64,000 nt of DNA from an uncultured Chloracidobacterium sp. Lineage in GTDB: Bacteria > Acidobacteriota > Blastocatellia > Pyrinomonadales > Pyrinomonadaceae. The stretch spans positions 62,001-126,000 of the forward strand of contig CAKZGE010000002.1 of NCBI GenBank assembly GCA_936914845.1. The letters run 5' to 3'. The notes below the pieces were generated by a model. The model made no database searches. It worked only from the letters and a program-made list of their open reading frames with translations, and was not told the origin of the DNA. Below, piece by piece: positions 17,406-27,894 of this stretch (the stretch's first letter is position 1; every line of letters begins with the position of its first letter). The translations under genes and the position numbers were made by a program.

Positions 17406-20400
17406 TTAGAACGCGTAACGCAGCGAAAGCTGTATCGTCCTCGGTGCATAGGAATTTGCAAGCGTGGTTATTTTTCCGAGATCGGAACTGGTATAGGTCA
17501 AATTCGGAAAGCCCCATTGTACCTTGTTAAAAGCATTGAACATATCGGCCCTAAAGCTGATACTGTGATTTTCCCATGGCATTACAAATCGTTTCGTAAA
17601 CGCCAGATCGACCGTTCGCAAGCCATCAATATAAAATGTATTGCGGCCTAGATAACAGCAATCGCCCGCGGCATTTGGCGCCCGAAAAGCGCTTTGCGGC
17701 AGCAATGCCTGCGAGGTTTCCGGGTTGGACAGGTTCGCTCCCAACACAGAAGGATCTACCAAGATCGGCCGAGTTTCGCCGAAACCATCAAAATCCAGGT
17801 CAAAAGCCGCCCCGGTCACCGTTGCCGGTGTGCCATGGGCCCATCTAAATACCGTTGATACCTGCCAACCGCCCAATAGGCCGAGAGCTCCGCGTTCTTT
17901 ATCAAAGAACGGCAGGCGGTAGGTACCGAAAAAGGTAAATCGATGAGGTGAATGGAAGCGGGAAAGAGCCCGCGAATCCTTTGCTTTATTTCCATTTTGG
18001 TTGCTGTCGCCGGCTCCGAGTGCTGACGCTTCGGAATTGTGTCGATCGCTTTGCTCCATGTGTATGCAGCCTGAAAGCTAAGGCCGTGGCTCAGACGTTT
18101 GGTCCATTCCATTTGCAGCCCGTTATAGTAGCTCCAAGCACCATTGCTGACGACCGTGTTTGTTCCGTATCGCGGATCAGGCCGCCGTTCGTTGACTCGC
18201 GGCACGATTCGACTGTATTCCAAAGCACCGATCGGGACCGGTACCGGACATGCTGTTGTCACCGTCGCTGCGGTGGTGCCCGCACAGAAGGCGTCTGCTG
18301 CAAGCCGGATCACCTGGCCGCGAAGCGCCGCCGGATTGTTTGGGTGATTTGCTACTAAAACGCCGTTGACAGGATCATGTACCGGCAGATTGTCGAGTGC
18401 AAATTTCAACAAGCCAATGCCGCGATTTCCGGTATAGCTGATGCGCATCGCACTCGTCCACGGCAACTGTCTTTCAAAGGTCAGGTTCCATTGCTGGGTG
18501 TAGGGCATCTGCAAGCCGGGATCGACGATCGTTATCGAGTGGCGCGTCGTTTGCGGCCCCGGTGTAAAGATAAAACCGTTGGTCGGATCAGTAAGGTTGC
18601 GCGGGCTGAAAACCGTACTGGTCACACCTGTATTGTTGTAAAAGAAAGCGTTCGGCGGATTAAAGCGAAGCGTCGCTCCCGATTGTGAAAATACAGATTG
18701 AAATATTCTTCCGTCGAAGATCCCGTATCCGCCCCGTATCGAGCTGTCGCCCGCATCCCCAAAAAGCCGATGCATAAACCCGGATGTCCAGTTAGGGCTG
18801 TATGCGAACCCGATACGCGGTTCGATATTATTCTTATCGTCCGAATACATATAGTCCACCCGGTCCTCGGCTTCGCGCGGAGCCTGAACGTATTCATATC
18901 GAGCTCCTAGATTGAACGTTAAATTCGAACGGATCTTCCAGTTATCTTCAAAATAGAAATTTGATTCACCTAACCTATTTTCCAGAAAGAACGGCCCGTA
19001 ACCCTTCTGGTACGTCGTTACACAACCGTTTATGAGAGCCTGCCAACCGGAAAGGTTTGTCGTGTTCGGGTCTCTAAACTGCAAGCCGTCACACGTACCG
19101 TTGAAGGTGTAAAAACCGCGAGAAAAATTATCCGCAAAATCATTAAGGTTTTGGCGGCGAATGTCAGTTCCCATCTTCAGAAAATGGTTGCCGCCGGCCG
19201 CGATCGACAAGTTATAGACTATTTGGTTATCTGTTTGATATCTCTGGATCGGATAAGCTCCGGCATTTCCGATGATCGATGCACCGGTCACCGCATGCGG
19301 ATTTTGAAATCGCATGACCGGAGTATCATTGCCGGCCTCGATATTGACCAGAGTTGTCCGCAGTCCAAGGCCATATCGAAATTCTCCGACGACCGACGGG
19401 GTGAACATATGCGTCCAGTTCAACCCAAAATTCTGCTGCTTGTTGTTCTGACCGGCACGTTCACCGAGGATGACGTCGTCGCCGCGGCGGATCTGCCGGG
19501 TATATTGCCAGCGGGCAAACACCGTGTCCTTTGAAGTCGCATTCCAATCAAGCCGGCCGGAATAATCTTCGTCGGGAAAATCAAACCCCTGTTCGCCGAT
19601 ATACCCGCGAGCGCTTAACGAGCTGTTCGGGACGAGAAAGGTCGGAAAACGATCGAACACGGATTGGATAAAAGCCCGATTTGCGGGGGTGTCAAAAGTA
19701 GCGGCACCCGGGGCCGTGAACCAATTGGCAGGATTTCGTTCGTATGGCAGCGGCACATCGCGGATATACGTATTTGATCCCGAACTGTAGGTGCGGTCAA
19801 AACTCAAAAATCCGAAAAGTTTGTTGCGAACGAGCGGAAATCCGACCACGCCGCCGAATTGGTTGCGTCTGTTGACGGGCTTTTTGCCGTGTGCCAAGAA
19901 CGATTTTGCGTTAAGGTCGCTGTTGTTGTGAAACCAATATGCGCTTCCCTTGAATTTGTTCGTGCCCGACAAAGTTTGGACCAGTACGACCGCTCCGAAA
20001 CCGCGGCCAAATTCCGCCGTAAAGTTATTCGTGATCACCTGAAACTGTTTTACGGTCGCCAGCGAAGCCCCTTGTCGATTTTGATTTTCTGAAGAATCGT
20101 CATTGTTGACCCCGTTTATCTGAAAGGTCGCTCCGCGCGAACCGGTTCCGTTGAAATTGATCGACGAACCCGAAGACAATGTCGGATTGTTTTGTCCGCT
20201 CGTCGGATTTTCCTGAAACCCGGTAAACGTCTCAGCCAAAGTCAAAAAATTTCCTTGGTTGGCAACCGGACGTTCTTCGATCTGGTCGCGCGTAAGCGAA
20301 CCGGCGATCTGGGCATCCGTACTGTTGATCAGCGGAACCTCATCCGTAATGGTTACTTCTCCTGAAACGGTCGGATCAAGTTTGAAATTGACGACTGTCG

Positions 20401-20719
20401 TTTCGTTAAGCCGGATCAATACGTTCTCTCGAATGACCTTGTTAAAATCGGTTCTGGAGGCTTCGACCGTGTAAGGCCCGATCGGAAGAAATGGCAGATT
20501 GTAGCCGCCGTTGCTGCTGGTAACGATCGTTCGTTCCAAACCCGTTTCCGTGTTACGTATCAAGATGGTCGCGTTCGGCACGGTCGCTCCGTTCGAATCG
20601 GTGACGGCTCCTCTCAGGGTTCCGCTGACCGTTTGTCCGTAAACAGCAGCCACACCCGCCAGCACCACGCACCACGCTAACAAATATCGAGAAAATATGT
20701 GTCGTTTTGCCTTAATCAT
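17406..20719 (-). pseudogene. Oar-like TonB-dependent receptor interrupted by a one-base frameshift
   Basis: The start at 20719 has a strong ribosome-binding site (GGAGGATTAG then ATG) and a signal peptide (FSRYLLAWCVVLAGVAAVYG). A CarboxypepD_reg domain (GTLRGAVTDSNGATVPNATI), plug (RPVANQGNFLTLAETFTGF) and barrel follow. At about 18036-18042 the frame breaks: after AYTWSKAIDT the original frame continues as unrelated sequence to 17816, while the next frame carries NSEASALGAGDSNQNGNKA...SRFHSPHRFTFFGTYRLPFF, exactly the barrel continuation expected, through to the C-terminal LSLRYAF at 17406. Adding one base after codon 893 restores a receptor of about 1100 residues. This may be a real recent mutation, phase variation or a sequencing error; the rest looks intact. 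Confidence 0.85.
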
Positions 20720-20886
20720 CTAATCCTCCAAAGACAGTTCATAAGCACATTTTATGCACTTCGCGAACAGCTTAAATTTTACTTATCGTTTTTCACGCAA
20801 TTAGTGGATGATGATCTCATCCAAAAAAAACATTTAGGTAATCTGAATTTACCGCGAAAGAGAATCTATATTTAACCGATTGCCAA

Positions 20887-23361
20887 CTATTTGTAAAGCA
20901 GAAACTCGCGACGTCTCTGCTCAAAGGCGGCGAGGCCCTGCTGCCAGGCAGCCTTTATTTCTGCCGGCGTACTTCCTTGCTGCACCATCGTTAATACTTT
21001 TCCGTTCACCAACAGACGGCCGTAACGCTCCGTCTGCCATGCCTTGGGATACAATTTCTTCAGTGCACAAGCGATTTCGATCCCGGCATCCACCGAATCG
21101 AACGCGGAGCGGTCGGTAATGATGATATTTATTCCCTGCAGCAATTCGTCTTTGAAAACGGACGCATTCGGTTTGAACGAGATCGGCACGAAACGGACGC
21201 CTTTTAGGCCCCTTCCGTTCAGGTACTGGGCGATCTCCCGCCCGTTTATCCATGGAGCTCCGACCACTTCAAATGGTGTATCCGTTCCGCGGCCGACCGA
21301 AACATTCGTCGTTTCCAGCAATCCGATACCCGGATATAGCGTTGCCTGCGTTAGACTTCGCATATTGGGCGAAGGATTGGTCCAGCTTTGGCCAGCTTCA
21401 TCGAACCACATCGAGCGCGACCAATTTTCCATTTCTATCACGGTCAATTTGGCATTTATCTTCCGTTCTGCGTTCATCATCCGGCCCAATTCACCGATCG
21501 TGAGGCCGTAGCGCACCGGTATTGTATGGGCCGCGATAAAAGCAAGTTTGTCTTCGTCCGCCAATGGGCCTTCGACGGTAACACCATTGATCGGATTCGG
21601 CCGGTCCAGCGCATAAATTGGTAAGTCCAATTTTGCGGCTTCTTCCATCACATTTTTCAATGTTGCAGTATAGGTATAGAACCGGGCCCCGATATCTTGG
21701 ATGTCATAGACGATAGCGTCAAGATCCTTTAACTGTTCAGGTTTCGGCCGCCTCATGCCGTCTTTATAGAGCGAATAGACTGGCAACCCCGTCTTTTCGT
21801 CCTTGCTGTCATCTATCTTCTCGGTATCAAGTTCGCCCCGAATTCCATGTTCAGGAGCAAATAACGCCACCAGCTTTAGATTCTTTGCCTCAAAAAGCAC
21901 ATCGATCGTCGATCTTCCGGTCAAATTGCGTCCGGTGTGATTTGTGACCAATCCGATACGCTTCCCTTCCAGTTGCTTAAAGCCATCTTTTTCCAGCACA
22001 TCGATCCCATTCAATACTGTTGCATTTTTGGGATCAGCGATCTGCTTTGATCTTTCGGCCGCGTGCTTGTTTTCGATGAAGGCCGGGATCTGCGAAGCTA
22101 CCTGCGAAGCATAAACACTTTCGGCTGACCGAAAGAGATCCAACGGAGAGCTTATAAGCGCGGCGGCGGCGATCGTCGCTATTCGCGCACGCAGAGCGGT
22201 CACGTCGCCTTTTCCATCCGGATGAACACGATTGGATAGAAAGATGACAAATGTCTGCGAAAGGCGGTCTATCCAAATAGATGTGCCGGTGAAACCGGTA
22301 TGTCCGAAAGACCCGAGCGGAAAGAATTCGCCGCGATTCGACGAAAAAGCCGTTCGCATGTCCCAACCGAGTCCGCGTGTGTCCCCGCTTTCGGAAACTA
22401 CGAACGGAGTTGTCATTCTGGCTACGGTCGAAGGCGAAAGTATCTCTTTACCGTCTGCCGAACCGCCGTTCAGGATCATCTGACAATAACGTGCCAGATC
22501 ATCGGCGTTAGAAAAAAGCCCGGCGTGTCCGGCAACTCCGCTCATACGGAACGCCGTCGGATCGTGAACCTGCCCGCGCAAGATCTCTTCGCCGCCCGGC
22601 CCCTCGAATTTCGAGCCGAGATAGCTGTTTTGGCCACGAACGTTCTCGGTCGGTGCGACATTTTGGGTGGAGGCGGGCCGAACGCGAAAAAATCCGGAAT
22701 TGTCCATTTTCAGTGCGTTCATCCATTCTTTCGAAAAGACATCGACGGGTTTACCGCTGACTCTTTCGATGATCTCACCTAGCACAATGAACCCAATGTC
22801 CGAATAAACGAACTTCGTACCCGGCGCAGCTCGCAGCCGCTCCTTTTTTAGAGCGTTCAGCATTCCTTCACGACCGGTCCATTTTTCGCCTAGATCAAAA
22901 TCCGGTCGATAACCGGAAGTGTGTGTCAGCAGTTGTTGGATCGTGACCTTTTTCGCTTCCGCGTCGTCGATGTCAGAAATGAATTTTCCTATCGTATCGT
23001 TCAGCCTAAGTTTACCTTGTTCGGCGAGTGTCATTATCGAAGTGGCAGTCGCGACCGGCTTGGTTAGCGAAGCGACATCGAAAACGGTCTCGGGCGTCAT
23101 TGGCTCAGCGGTCGGCACAAGCGAGCGATCGCCGTAGGCTTTCCGATACACGATCTTGCCCTGATGACCGATAAGAACGACGGCTCCGGGCAGTTTTTTG
23201 GCTGCAATATCGGCCTCGACCAAAGCATCTATCTGCTTTAGCTTTGCCTGGGCCATTGCAGGCTTCTGCGGACCCGCAGCCGATGGCGCTTGGGCTAATG
23301 CCGCCGCAGCCATCATCAAAAGACAAACGAGCAATGATATACGGTTAAGAAAAATTTTCAT
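20887..23361 (-). CDS. Secreted fusion: class-C beta-lactamase-like hydrolase + NamZ exo-muramidase (DUF1343)
   Basis: An 824-residue protein with a signal peptide (LLVCLLMMAAAALAQA). Residues about 45-400 form a class-C beta-lactamase/serine-hydrolase domain with the catalytic tetrad S98-L-T-K101 and a downstream Tyr in FVYSDIGF. Residues about 440-824 are DUF1343 (KRIGLVTNHTGR, LFAPEHGIRGE, YDIQDIGARFYTYTATL, LDRPNPINGV, GRGTDTPFEVVGAPWI), the NamZ family of exo-beta-N-acetylmuramidases. In Bacillus subtilis the separate ybbE (amiE, muropeptide amidase) and ybbC (namZ) genes lie in the MurNAc-recovery operon, so this chain appears to join two steps: release of peptide from MurNAc and of MurNAc from glycan ends. 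It follows the LysR gene by 8 bases and is likely cotranscribed with it. Confidence 0.9.
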   Translation of the reverse strand: MKIFLNRISLLVCLLMMAAAALAQAPSAAGPQKPAMAQAKLKQIDALVEADIAAKKLPGAVVLIGHQGKIVYRKAYGDRSLVPTAEPMTPETVFDVASLTKPVATATSIMTLAEQGKLRLNDTIGKFISDIDDAEAKKVTIQQLLTHTSGYRPDFDLGEKWTGREGMLNALKKERLRAAPGTKFVYSDIGFIVLGEIIERVSGKPVDVFSKEWMNALKMDNSGFFRVRPASTQNVAPTENVRGQNSYLGSKFEGPGGEEILRGQVHDPTAFRMSGVAGHAGLFSNADDLARYCQMILNGGSADGKEILSPSTVARMTTPFVVSESGDTRGLGWDMRTAFSSNRGEFFPLGSFGHTGFTGTSIWIDRLSQTFVIFLSNRVHPDGKGDVTALRARIATIAAAALISSPLDLFRSAESVYASQVASQIPAFIENKHAAERSKQIADPKNATVLNGIDVLEKDGFKQLEGKRIGLVTNHTGRNLTGRSTIDVLFEAKNLKLVALFAPEHGIRGELDTEKIDDSKDEKTGLPVYSLYKDGMRRPKPEQLKDLDAIVYDIQDIGARFYTYTATLKNVMEEAAKLDLPIYALDRPNPINGVTVEGPLADEDKLAFIAAHTIPVRYGLTIGELGRMMNAERKINAKLTVIEMENWSRSMWFDEAGQSWTNPSPNMRSLTQATLYPGIGLLETTNVSVGRGTDTPFEVVGAPWINGREIAQYLNGRGLKGVRFVPISFKPNASVFKDELLQGINIIITDRSAFDSVDAGIEIACALKKLYPKAWQTERYGRLLVNGKVLTMVQQGSTPAEIKAAWQQGLAAFEQRRREFLLYK

Positions 23362-23369
23362 TCTGCTTA

Positions 23370-24287
23370 TTATTTCTTTGATCTGAGTTCCTTTTCCCGC
23401 TCAACAAAACTTTCCTTGCAGAGCCTTACGAATTCTTTTCCTAATGGCGAAAAATGTCCTCCGCGCAGCCGCGCCAGCCCGAGCTCCCATTTGATCTCGG
23501 CACCTTCGATCAACCAAGATATCAACCGGCCTTCGCGGATCTCTCGAGCTGCGGTCTTGGCACCGGCCATTCCAACCCCAAGGTTCTGTTCGACCATGTT
23601 CGTGATCGCTTCGCTGCGGGTCAATTCCATCGTGATATTCGGCCGCACATTTGCCGCCGCAAAAAAATCGTCGATCATCCGACGGGTATTGCCGCCGCGT
23701 TCTCCGAGAATAAGCTTTTCTCCAGCCAAGGTTGCGGCTGAAATGAATTTTTCTTTCGCGAGCGGGTGCGAAGGGTGCGCTATGGCAACGATCTCATCGC
23801 TAAAAAGCGATTCGGTACTGATATTCAAATTGTCCACCGGCAATGAAACGAAAGCCGAGTCGATCTCGCCATGCATCATTCTATCGACCAGCCCTTGGCT
23901 GTGGCCGGAAACTACGGTCAATTCCGCCTTTGGAAATTTTTTTCCTAGTTTGCCGAGAATATCCGGCAGTTGTTTCATCGCAAAGGTGCCGGACGCCGAG
24001 CCGATCCGCAGACGTCCGTGTTCTGCTCCGGCCACCTCAGCGATCTCGGCAATGGCCGAATCGTGCTCGCGAAGTATCTTTCGAGCTCTCTCCAGCAGAT
24101 ACTCGCCCGCTTCTGTCAATATCACACGACGCGGCGTCCGCGTAAAAAGCGGCAACCCAACCTCTTCTTCAAGCTGGCGGATCTGCATTGAGATCGCTGC
24201 TTGCGTTACATTGACACGGCGAGCTCCCGCTGTGAACGTTTTGGCCTCGGCGATTGCCAGAAAGGCTTTTAGCTGACGAATTTCCAT
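23370..24287 (-). CDS. LysR-family transcriptional regulator of the cell-wall sugar locus
   Basis: A 305-residue regulator. The N-terminal winged HTH is clear (MEIRQLKAFLAIAEAKTFTAGARRVNVTQAAISMQIRQLE, residues 1-40), followed by a periplasmic-binding-like effector domain. The ATG at 24285-24287 gives the usual LysR start; a farther ATG would add a basic 24-residue tail. It lies between, and transcribes away from, the kinase-murQ-symporter-nagZ operon, while the NamZ fusion follows it directly, so it is well placed to control both arms from the 24288-24452 gap. The ligand is not known; a MurNAc derivative is a guess from context. Known MurNAc operons use RpiR-type MurR, so a LysR here is unusual. 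Confidence 0.9.
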   Translation of the reverse strand: MEIRQLKAFLAIAEAKTFTAGARRVNVTQAAISMQIRQLEEEVGLPLFTRTPRRVILTEAGEYLLERARKILREHDSAIAEIAEVAGAEHGRLRIGSASGTFAMKQLPDILGKLGKKFPKAELTVVSGHSQGLVDRMMHGEIDSAFVSLPVDNLNISTESLFSDEIVAIAHPSHPLAKEKFISAATLAGEKLILGERGGNTRRMIDDFFAAANVRPNITMELTRSEAITNMVEQNLGVGMAGAKTAAREIREGRLISWLIEGAEIKWELGLARLRGGHFSPLGKEFVRLCKESFVEREKELRSKK

Positions 24288-24392
24288 ATCAAGTAGTGTT
24301 GTTCTTCCGCTCTTGCGATGAGTCGCGTCCACGCTCCTGCGGTATCGGCTCCGCATCAAATAAACTTATTGAATACATAAAATCTGTTAAAT

Positions 24393-24407
24393 TTGATTAT
24401 ATGTCAA
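24393..24407. promoter_or_regulatory. Candidate LysR box (TTGA-N7-TCAA)
   Basis: TTGATTATATGTCAA contains a T-N11-A core (TGA-N7-TCA), the usual pattern of LysR-family operators. It lies in the 165-base gap between the divergent LysR and kinase genes, 46 bases before the kinase ATG. The surrounding region is very AT-rich, as expected of a promoter pair. Function is inferred from position. Confidence 0.5.
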
Positions 24408-24452
24408 GTTTGCTCGAAAATAAATTTTGCGTTTTTTCTATAAATTTTAGAA

Positions 24453-25421
24453 ATGGCAACTATTCCGCGTAGCACTAGACGTTCTGAAAGGTCTCATCGC
24501 CTTTATCTCGGTGTGGACGGCGGCGGCACAAAGACCCACGTACTTTTGACAAATACCGCAGGAGAAGTGAAAGGCGAAGGTTTTGCCGGGCCTTCAAACC
24601 CCTTGCGCGTCGGCGTCGAAACAGCCGTTGCTAACATTCTTAAGGCGACCGTCCAGGCTTGTGACGGCAACGGACTTTCTCGCGGAGATATTTTCGCTGC
24701 AACGCTCGGCCTTGCCGGCGTTCGTCGAGCAGACCTGCGACAGCGTGTTCGTGAAAGCTTTACCGCACGGCTTAACGTCCGGAATGTCGAAGTTGTAACT
24801 GACGCAGAGATCGCACTTTACGCCACAACGCAGGGCAAACCCGGCATCGTCGTCATTGCCGGAACCGGTTCGATCTGTCTGGGAAGGAACGCCGAGGGCC
24901 AGATGGCTATCTCCGGCGGATGGGGCCCTTTGGCCGGCGACGAGGGCGGCGGTGTCGGCATTGCACAAAATGCGCTCCATGCGGTCGCGAAAGCTTCTGA
25001 CGGACGCGGTCCGACAACGGATCTTACTTCCCGAGCCTCGGAATATTTCCGAGCGTCGGGGCCGGAAAATCTGATAGTCGCGATTTATTCGCCATTGGTG
25101 GACAATACCCGTATCGCCGGATTCGCTCGGTCCGTGGTCGAAACCGCACATGAGGGCGATATGGTCGCATCTGATATATTAAGAGATGCGGGCTTTGAGC
25201 TTGGTACGGCCGCCGTCGCAGTTATTCACAAACTCGGCTTGGCGGGCCAAAAACTTCCAATCGGCTGCGTTGGAAGTGTATTTCTAGCCGGGAGCATTCT
25301 GATCGACCCCATGATCGAATGCATTCGCAGGGTCGCTCCGAAAGCCTTTTTAACAGAGCCCGCCGTACAGCCGGCCAAAGCGGCCGCCTTGATGGCAATA
25401 AGATCTTTTGAGGATAAATGA
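24453..25421 (+). CDS. BadF/BadG-type amino-sugar kinase (MurNAc/GlcNAc kinase, MurK-like)
   Basis: A 322-residue sugar kinase of the ASKHA fold. It shows the phosphate-1 motif LYLGVDGGGTKTHVLL near residue 15, the catalytic-region Asp in VVTDAEIALYA, and the adenosine/phosphate-2 loops VVIAGTGSICLG and GGWGPLAGDEGGG. Family members phosphorylate GlcNAc, glucosamine or MurNAc at C6 or C1 with ATP. Its stop overlaps the start of murQ (ATGA), so MurNAc is the probable main substrate, the product MurNAc-6-P being handed to MurQ. First gene of a five-gene rightward operon. No PTS permease is present, so this kinase would supply the phosphorylation that MurP does in other bacteria. Confidence 0.87.
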   Translation: MATIPRSTRRSERSHRLYLGVDGGGTKTHVLLTNTAGEVKGEGFAGPSNPLRVGVETAVANILKATVQACDGNGLSRGDIFAATLGLAGVRRADLRQRVRESFTARLNVRNVEVVTDAEIALYATTQGKPGIVVIAGTGSICLGRNAEGQMAISGGWGPLAGDEGGGVGIAQNALHAVAKASDGRGPTTDLTSRASEYFRASGPENLIVAIYSPLVDNTRIAGFARSVVETAHEGDMVASDILRDAGFELGTAAVAVIHKLGLAGQKLPIGCVGSVFLAGSILIDPMIECIRRVAPKAFLTEPAVQPAKAAALMAIRSFEDK

Positions 25422-26317
25422 ACATGCTGCCGGTCACTGAACAGGAAAATCCGCGCACCCGCTTGATCGACAAAGCAACGACATTCGAAGCTTTGATACT
25501 TCTTAACCATGAAGACCAACTGGTCCCGGCCGCGGTTCAGCGAGTGTTGCCCGAAATAGCGACGGCGATCGATAAGATCGTGGAGCGGTTGAGCAAGGGC
25601 GGCCGGCTTTTTTATGTTGGTACCGGCACCAGCGGCAGACTTGGCGTTTTGGACGCTTCTGAAATACCGCCGACCTTTGGTGTTTCTTACGAACTTATCC
25701 AAGGCATCATCGCCGGCGGTCCCACGGCTCTTTACCGAGCTTCTGAAGCGAGCGAGGACGACCGCGAAGCAGGCATCACAGATATTAGAGAACGCGGGGT
25801 CTCAGCAGGCGATTGCGTGATCGGCCTAGCTGCCTCCGGAAGAACCCCATACACGATCGGAGCTGTCGAATATGCCCGCGATATCGGTTGTTTTACGGCC
25901 GCCATTACTTGTGTTCCTGATTCGTCGATCACCCGGGCGGCGGAAATTTCCATAGTTCCACTCGTTGGCCCCGAACCGATCACCGGATCGACTCGCATGA
26001 AGTCAGGTACCGCCCAAAAGCTGGTTCTAAACATGATATCGACCGTCGTTATGATCCGTCTCGGGTATGTTAAGGGCAATCGAATGACCAACGTCAAGGC
26101 CTCTAATGAAAAGCTTGTGGAACGTTCGCGAAGGATATTGATGGCGGAAGCCGATATCGATGAAGCCGCCGCCATCGAGCTGCTGGAGCGGGCCGGCGGA
26201 GATCTCCGGGTCGCGATCGTTATGTACCGGACAATGGCCGATGCCGAGGAGGCTTTGAACACGCTTATCCAAAATGATTGGGTGATCGAGACTTCCGTTG
26301 AGAAACTTGGCGGCTGA
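25418..26317 (+). CDS. murQ: N-acetylmuramic acid 6-phosphate etherase
   Basis: A 299-residue SIS-domain lyase that splits MurNAc-6-P into GlcNAc-6-P and D-lactate. Diagnostic segments are all present: ENPRTRLIDKAT near the N-terminus, GGRLFYVGTGTSGRLGVLDASEIPPTF, GGPTALYRASEASEDD, GLAASGRTPYTIGA, GPEPITGSTRMKSGTAQKLVLNM and NVKASNEKLVERS. Length fits the family. It overlaps the kinase by 4 bases and is followed after 38 bases by the symporter. The GlcNAc-6-P it makes would go to NagA (12.5 kb) and the D-lactate possibly to a flavoprotein such as the oxidase at 32.5-34.0 kb (speculative). Confidence 0.96.
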   Translation: MNMLPVTEQENPRTRLIDKATTFEALILLNHEDQLVPAAVQRVLPEIATAIDKIVERLSKGGRLFYVGTGTSGRLGVLDASEIPPTFGVSYELIQGIIAGGPTALYRASEASEDDREAGITDIRERGVSAGDCVIGLAASGRTPYTIGAVEYARDIGCFTAAITCVPDSSITRAAEISIVPLVGPEPITGSTRMKSGTAQKLVLNMISTVVMIRLGYVKGNRMTNVKASNEKLVERSRRILMAEADIDEAAAIELLERAGGDLRVAIVMYRTMADAEEALNTLIQNDWVIETSVEKLGG

Positions 26318-26355
26318 TTCAGCACCGCCGACGACACTACTATTTACAATCAACG

Positions 26356-27894
26356 ATGCAAACAATTGATCTGATAATAATTTTTGGCTATTTGATCGGC
26401 ATTACGATCTTCGGCATTCTTTTTTCCGGCAAACAGGAAACTACTGAAGATTATTTTGTCGGGGATCGCAGCGTGCCGTGGTGGGCGATCTCGATGTCGA
26501 TCGTGGCTACTGAGACAAGCACGATCACCTTTGTTTCCGTGCCGGGTGTCGCCTTTGCAAAAGGGGGAAATTTCGAATTTCTTCAGCTGGTGTTCGGCTA
26601 TATGCTTGGCCGCATTGTCATTTCTATATTGTTCATTCCGCTCTATTTCAAAGGTGATCTGCAAACTGTCTATCAGCTCTTAGGCGATCGTTTTGGCCAA
26701 CGTGTAAAAATGCTTGCTTCGGGGCTGTTCGTCATTATGCGAAACATTGCCGACGGCATCAGGCTGCTTTTGACCGCGATCGTTCTCGCGGCCGTCTATT
26801 CGGCATTTGACCCAAGCGTCGATCCGGTTACCGTTACGATCGGCTCGATCATCCTACTCGGCATCGTAATGATAGTTTTCACTTTCTACGGCGGTATGGA
26901 AGCAGTGATCTGGATCGAGGTCGTACAATTAGTAATATATATCGGCGGAGCGATCGCCGCGGCCGTCGTATTGTTAAATAATATCGATGGCGGCGTTGCG
27001 GCCGTCACGTCCCTCGGCGAAGAATACAACAAGTTCAAACTTTTCGATTTCAGCTTTGATCTGGCCAAAACCTATACCTTTTGGGGTGGTCTGATCGGAG
27101 GTTGTTTTTTGACGATGTCAACGCACGGCACCGATCAATATCTGGTACAGCGATACCTTTGTACAAATAAACCCGCGTCCGCCTCGACGGCATTGCTGAC
27201 GAGCGGCGCCGTCGTGCTGGGCCAATTCATCGGCTTTCTGTTTATCGGCGTTCTTTTGTTTGCCTTTTATGCACCTTACAAACTGCCGGAGTATGCGCAA
27301 GCCGGCGTCGCGGGAAGCGGTATTCCGGCCACTTTTCCTTTTGCCAAAGGCGATCAAGTATTTCCCGATTTCATAACTAAGCATATGCCTCCCGGCCTTT
27401 CCGGGCTGGTTGTTGCGGCCATCTTTGCCGCCGCGCTATCGTCGTCGCTAAATTCCATTGCGGCAACGGCGATCAACGATCTTTATAAACCTTTTGCCCG
27501 CAATGTGACAGACCGCCATCTGCTTAAACTTTCGGGCTGGTTGACGGTGATCGTCGGTGTGATACAGGTTGCGATCGCTATCGCGTTTATCAGTTCCGGC
27601 GAATCGGCACTTGGCCTTGCTTTGTCCGTAGCCTCTTTGATAAATGGCCCAATACTCGGTGTCTTCTTGGTAGGAACGTTTCTTAAACGTGCCCGCGAAC
27701 GACACGCCCTTGCCGGGATGATCGTCAGCAGTTTGCTGATGCTCTATATTTTGCTCGCCGCCAATAAAATACTTGCCGGACCGGTGATCGCGTGGCCTTG
27801 GTATGCGTTGATAGGCAGCCTTGTAACTCTTTCAGTTGCCGCATTGGCAAGCATCATTTCTCCCGTTAAGATCGACAATGAAAGTACTAATTGA
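26356..27894 (+). CDS. Sodium:solute symporter (SSS family), probable MurNAc/amino-sugar transporter
   Basis: A 512-residue integral membrane protein with about 13 hydrophobic segments. The SSS signature is visible: YFVGDRSVPWWAISMSIVATETSTITF in the first loops, FYGGMEAVIWIEVVQLVIYIGGA, and TMSTHGTDQYLVQRYLC, followed by PPGLSGLVVAAIFAAALSSSLNSIA. Transport is driven by Na+ or H+ gradients. Being embedded between murQ and nagZ it most likely brings MurNAc, GlcNAc or a muropeptide across the inner membrane, comparable to the non-PTS MurT/MurK/MurQ arrangement reported in Tannerella. Its last codons overlap the nagZ start by 17 bases. The exact substrate cannot be read from sequence. Confidence 0.9.
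   Translation: MQTIDLIIIFGYLIGITIFGILFSGKQETTEDYFVGDRSVPWWAISMSIVATETSTITFVSVPGVAFAKGGNFEFLQLVFGYMLGRIVISILFIPLYFKGDLQTVYQLLGDRFGQRVKMLASGLFVIMRNIADGIRLLLTAIVLAAVYSAFDPSVDPVTVTIGSIILLGIVMIVFTFYGGMEAVIWIEVVQLVIYIGGAIAAAVVLLNNIDGGVAAVTSLGEEYNKFKLFDFSFDLAKTYTFWGGLIGGCFLTMSTHGTDQYLVQRYLCTNKPASASTALLTSGAVVLGQFIGFLFIGVLLFAFYAPYKLPEYAQAGVAGSGIPATFPFAKGDQVFPDFITKHMPPGLSGLVVAAIFAAALSSSLNSIAATAINDLYKPFARNVTDRHLLKLSGWLTVIVGVIQVAIAIAFISSGESALGLALSVASLINGPILGVFLVGTFLKRARERHALAGMIVSSLLMLYILLAANKILAGPVIAWPWYALIGSLVTLSVAALASIISPVKIDNESTN

Noticed and set aside
20806..20822. Hairpin GGATGA-N5-TCATCC upstream of the second receptor as a terminator
   Set aside because: The A/T tract is on the wrong side for the leftward genes (T-run precedes the stem on the minus strand), so it does not fit an intrinsic terminator.
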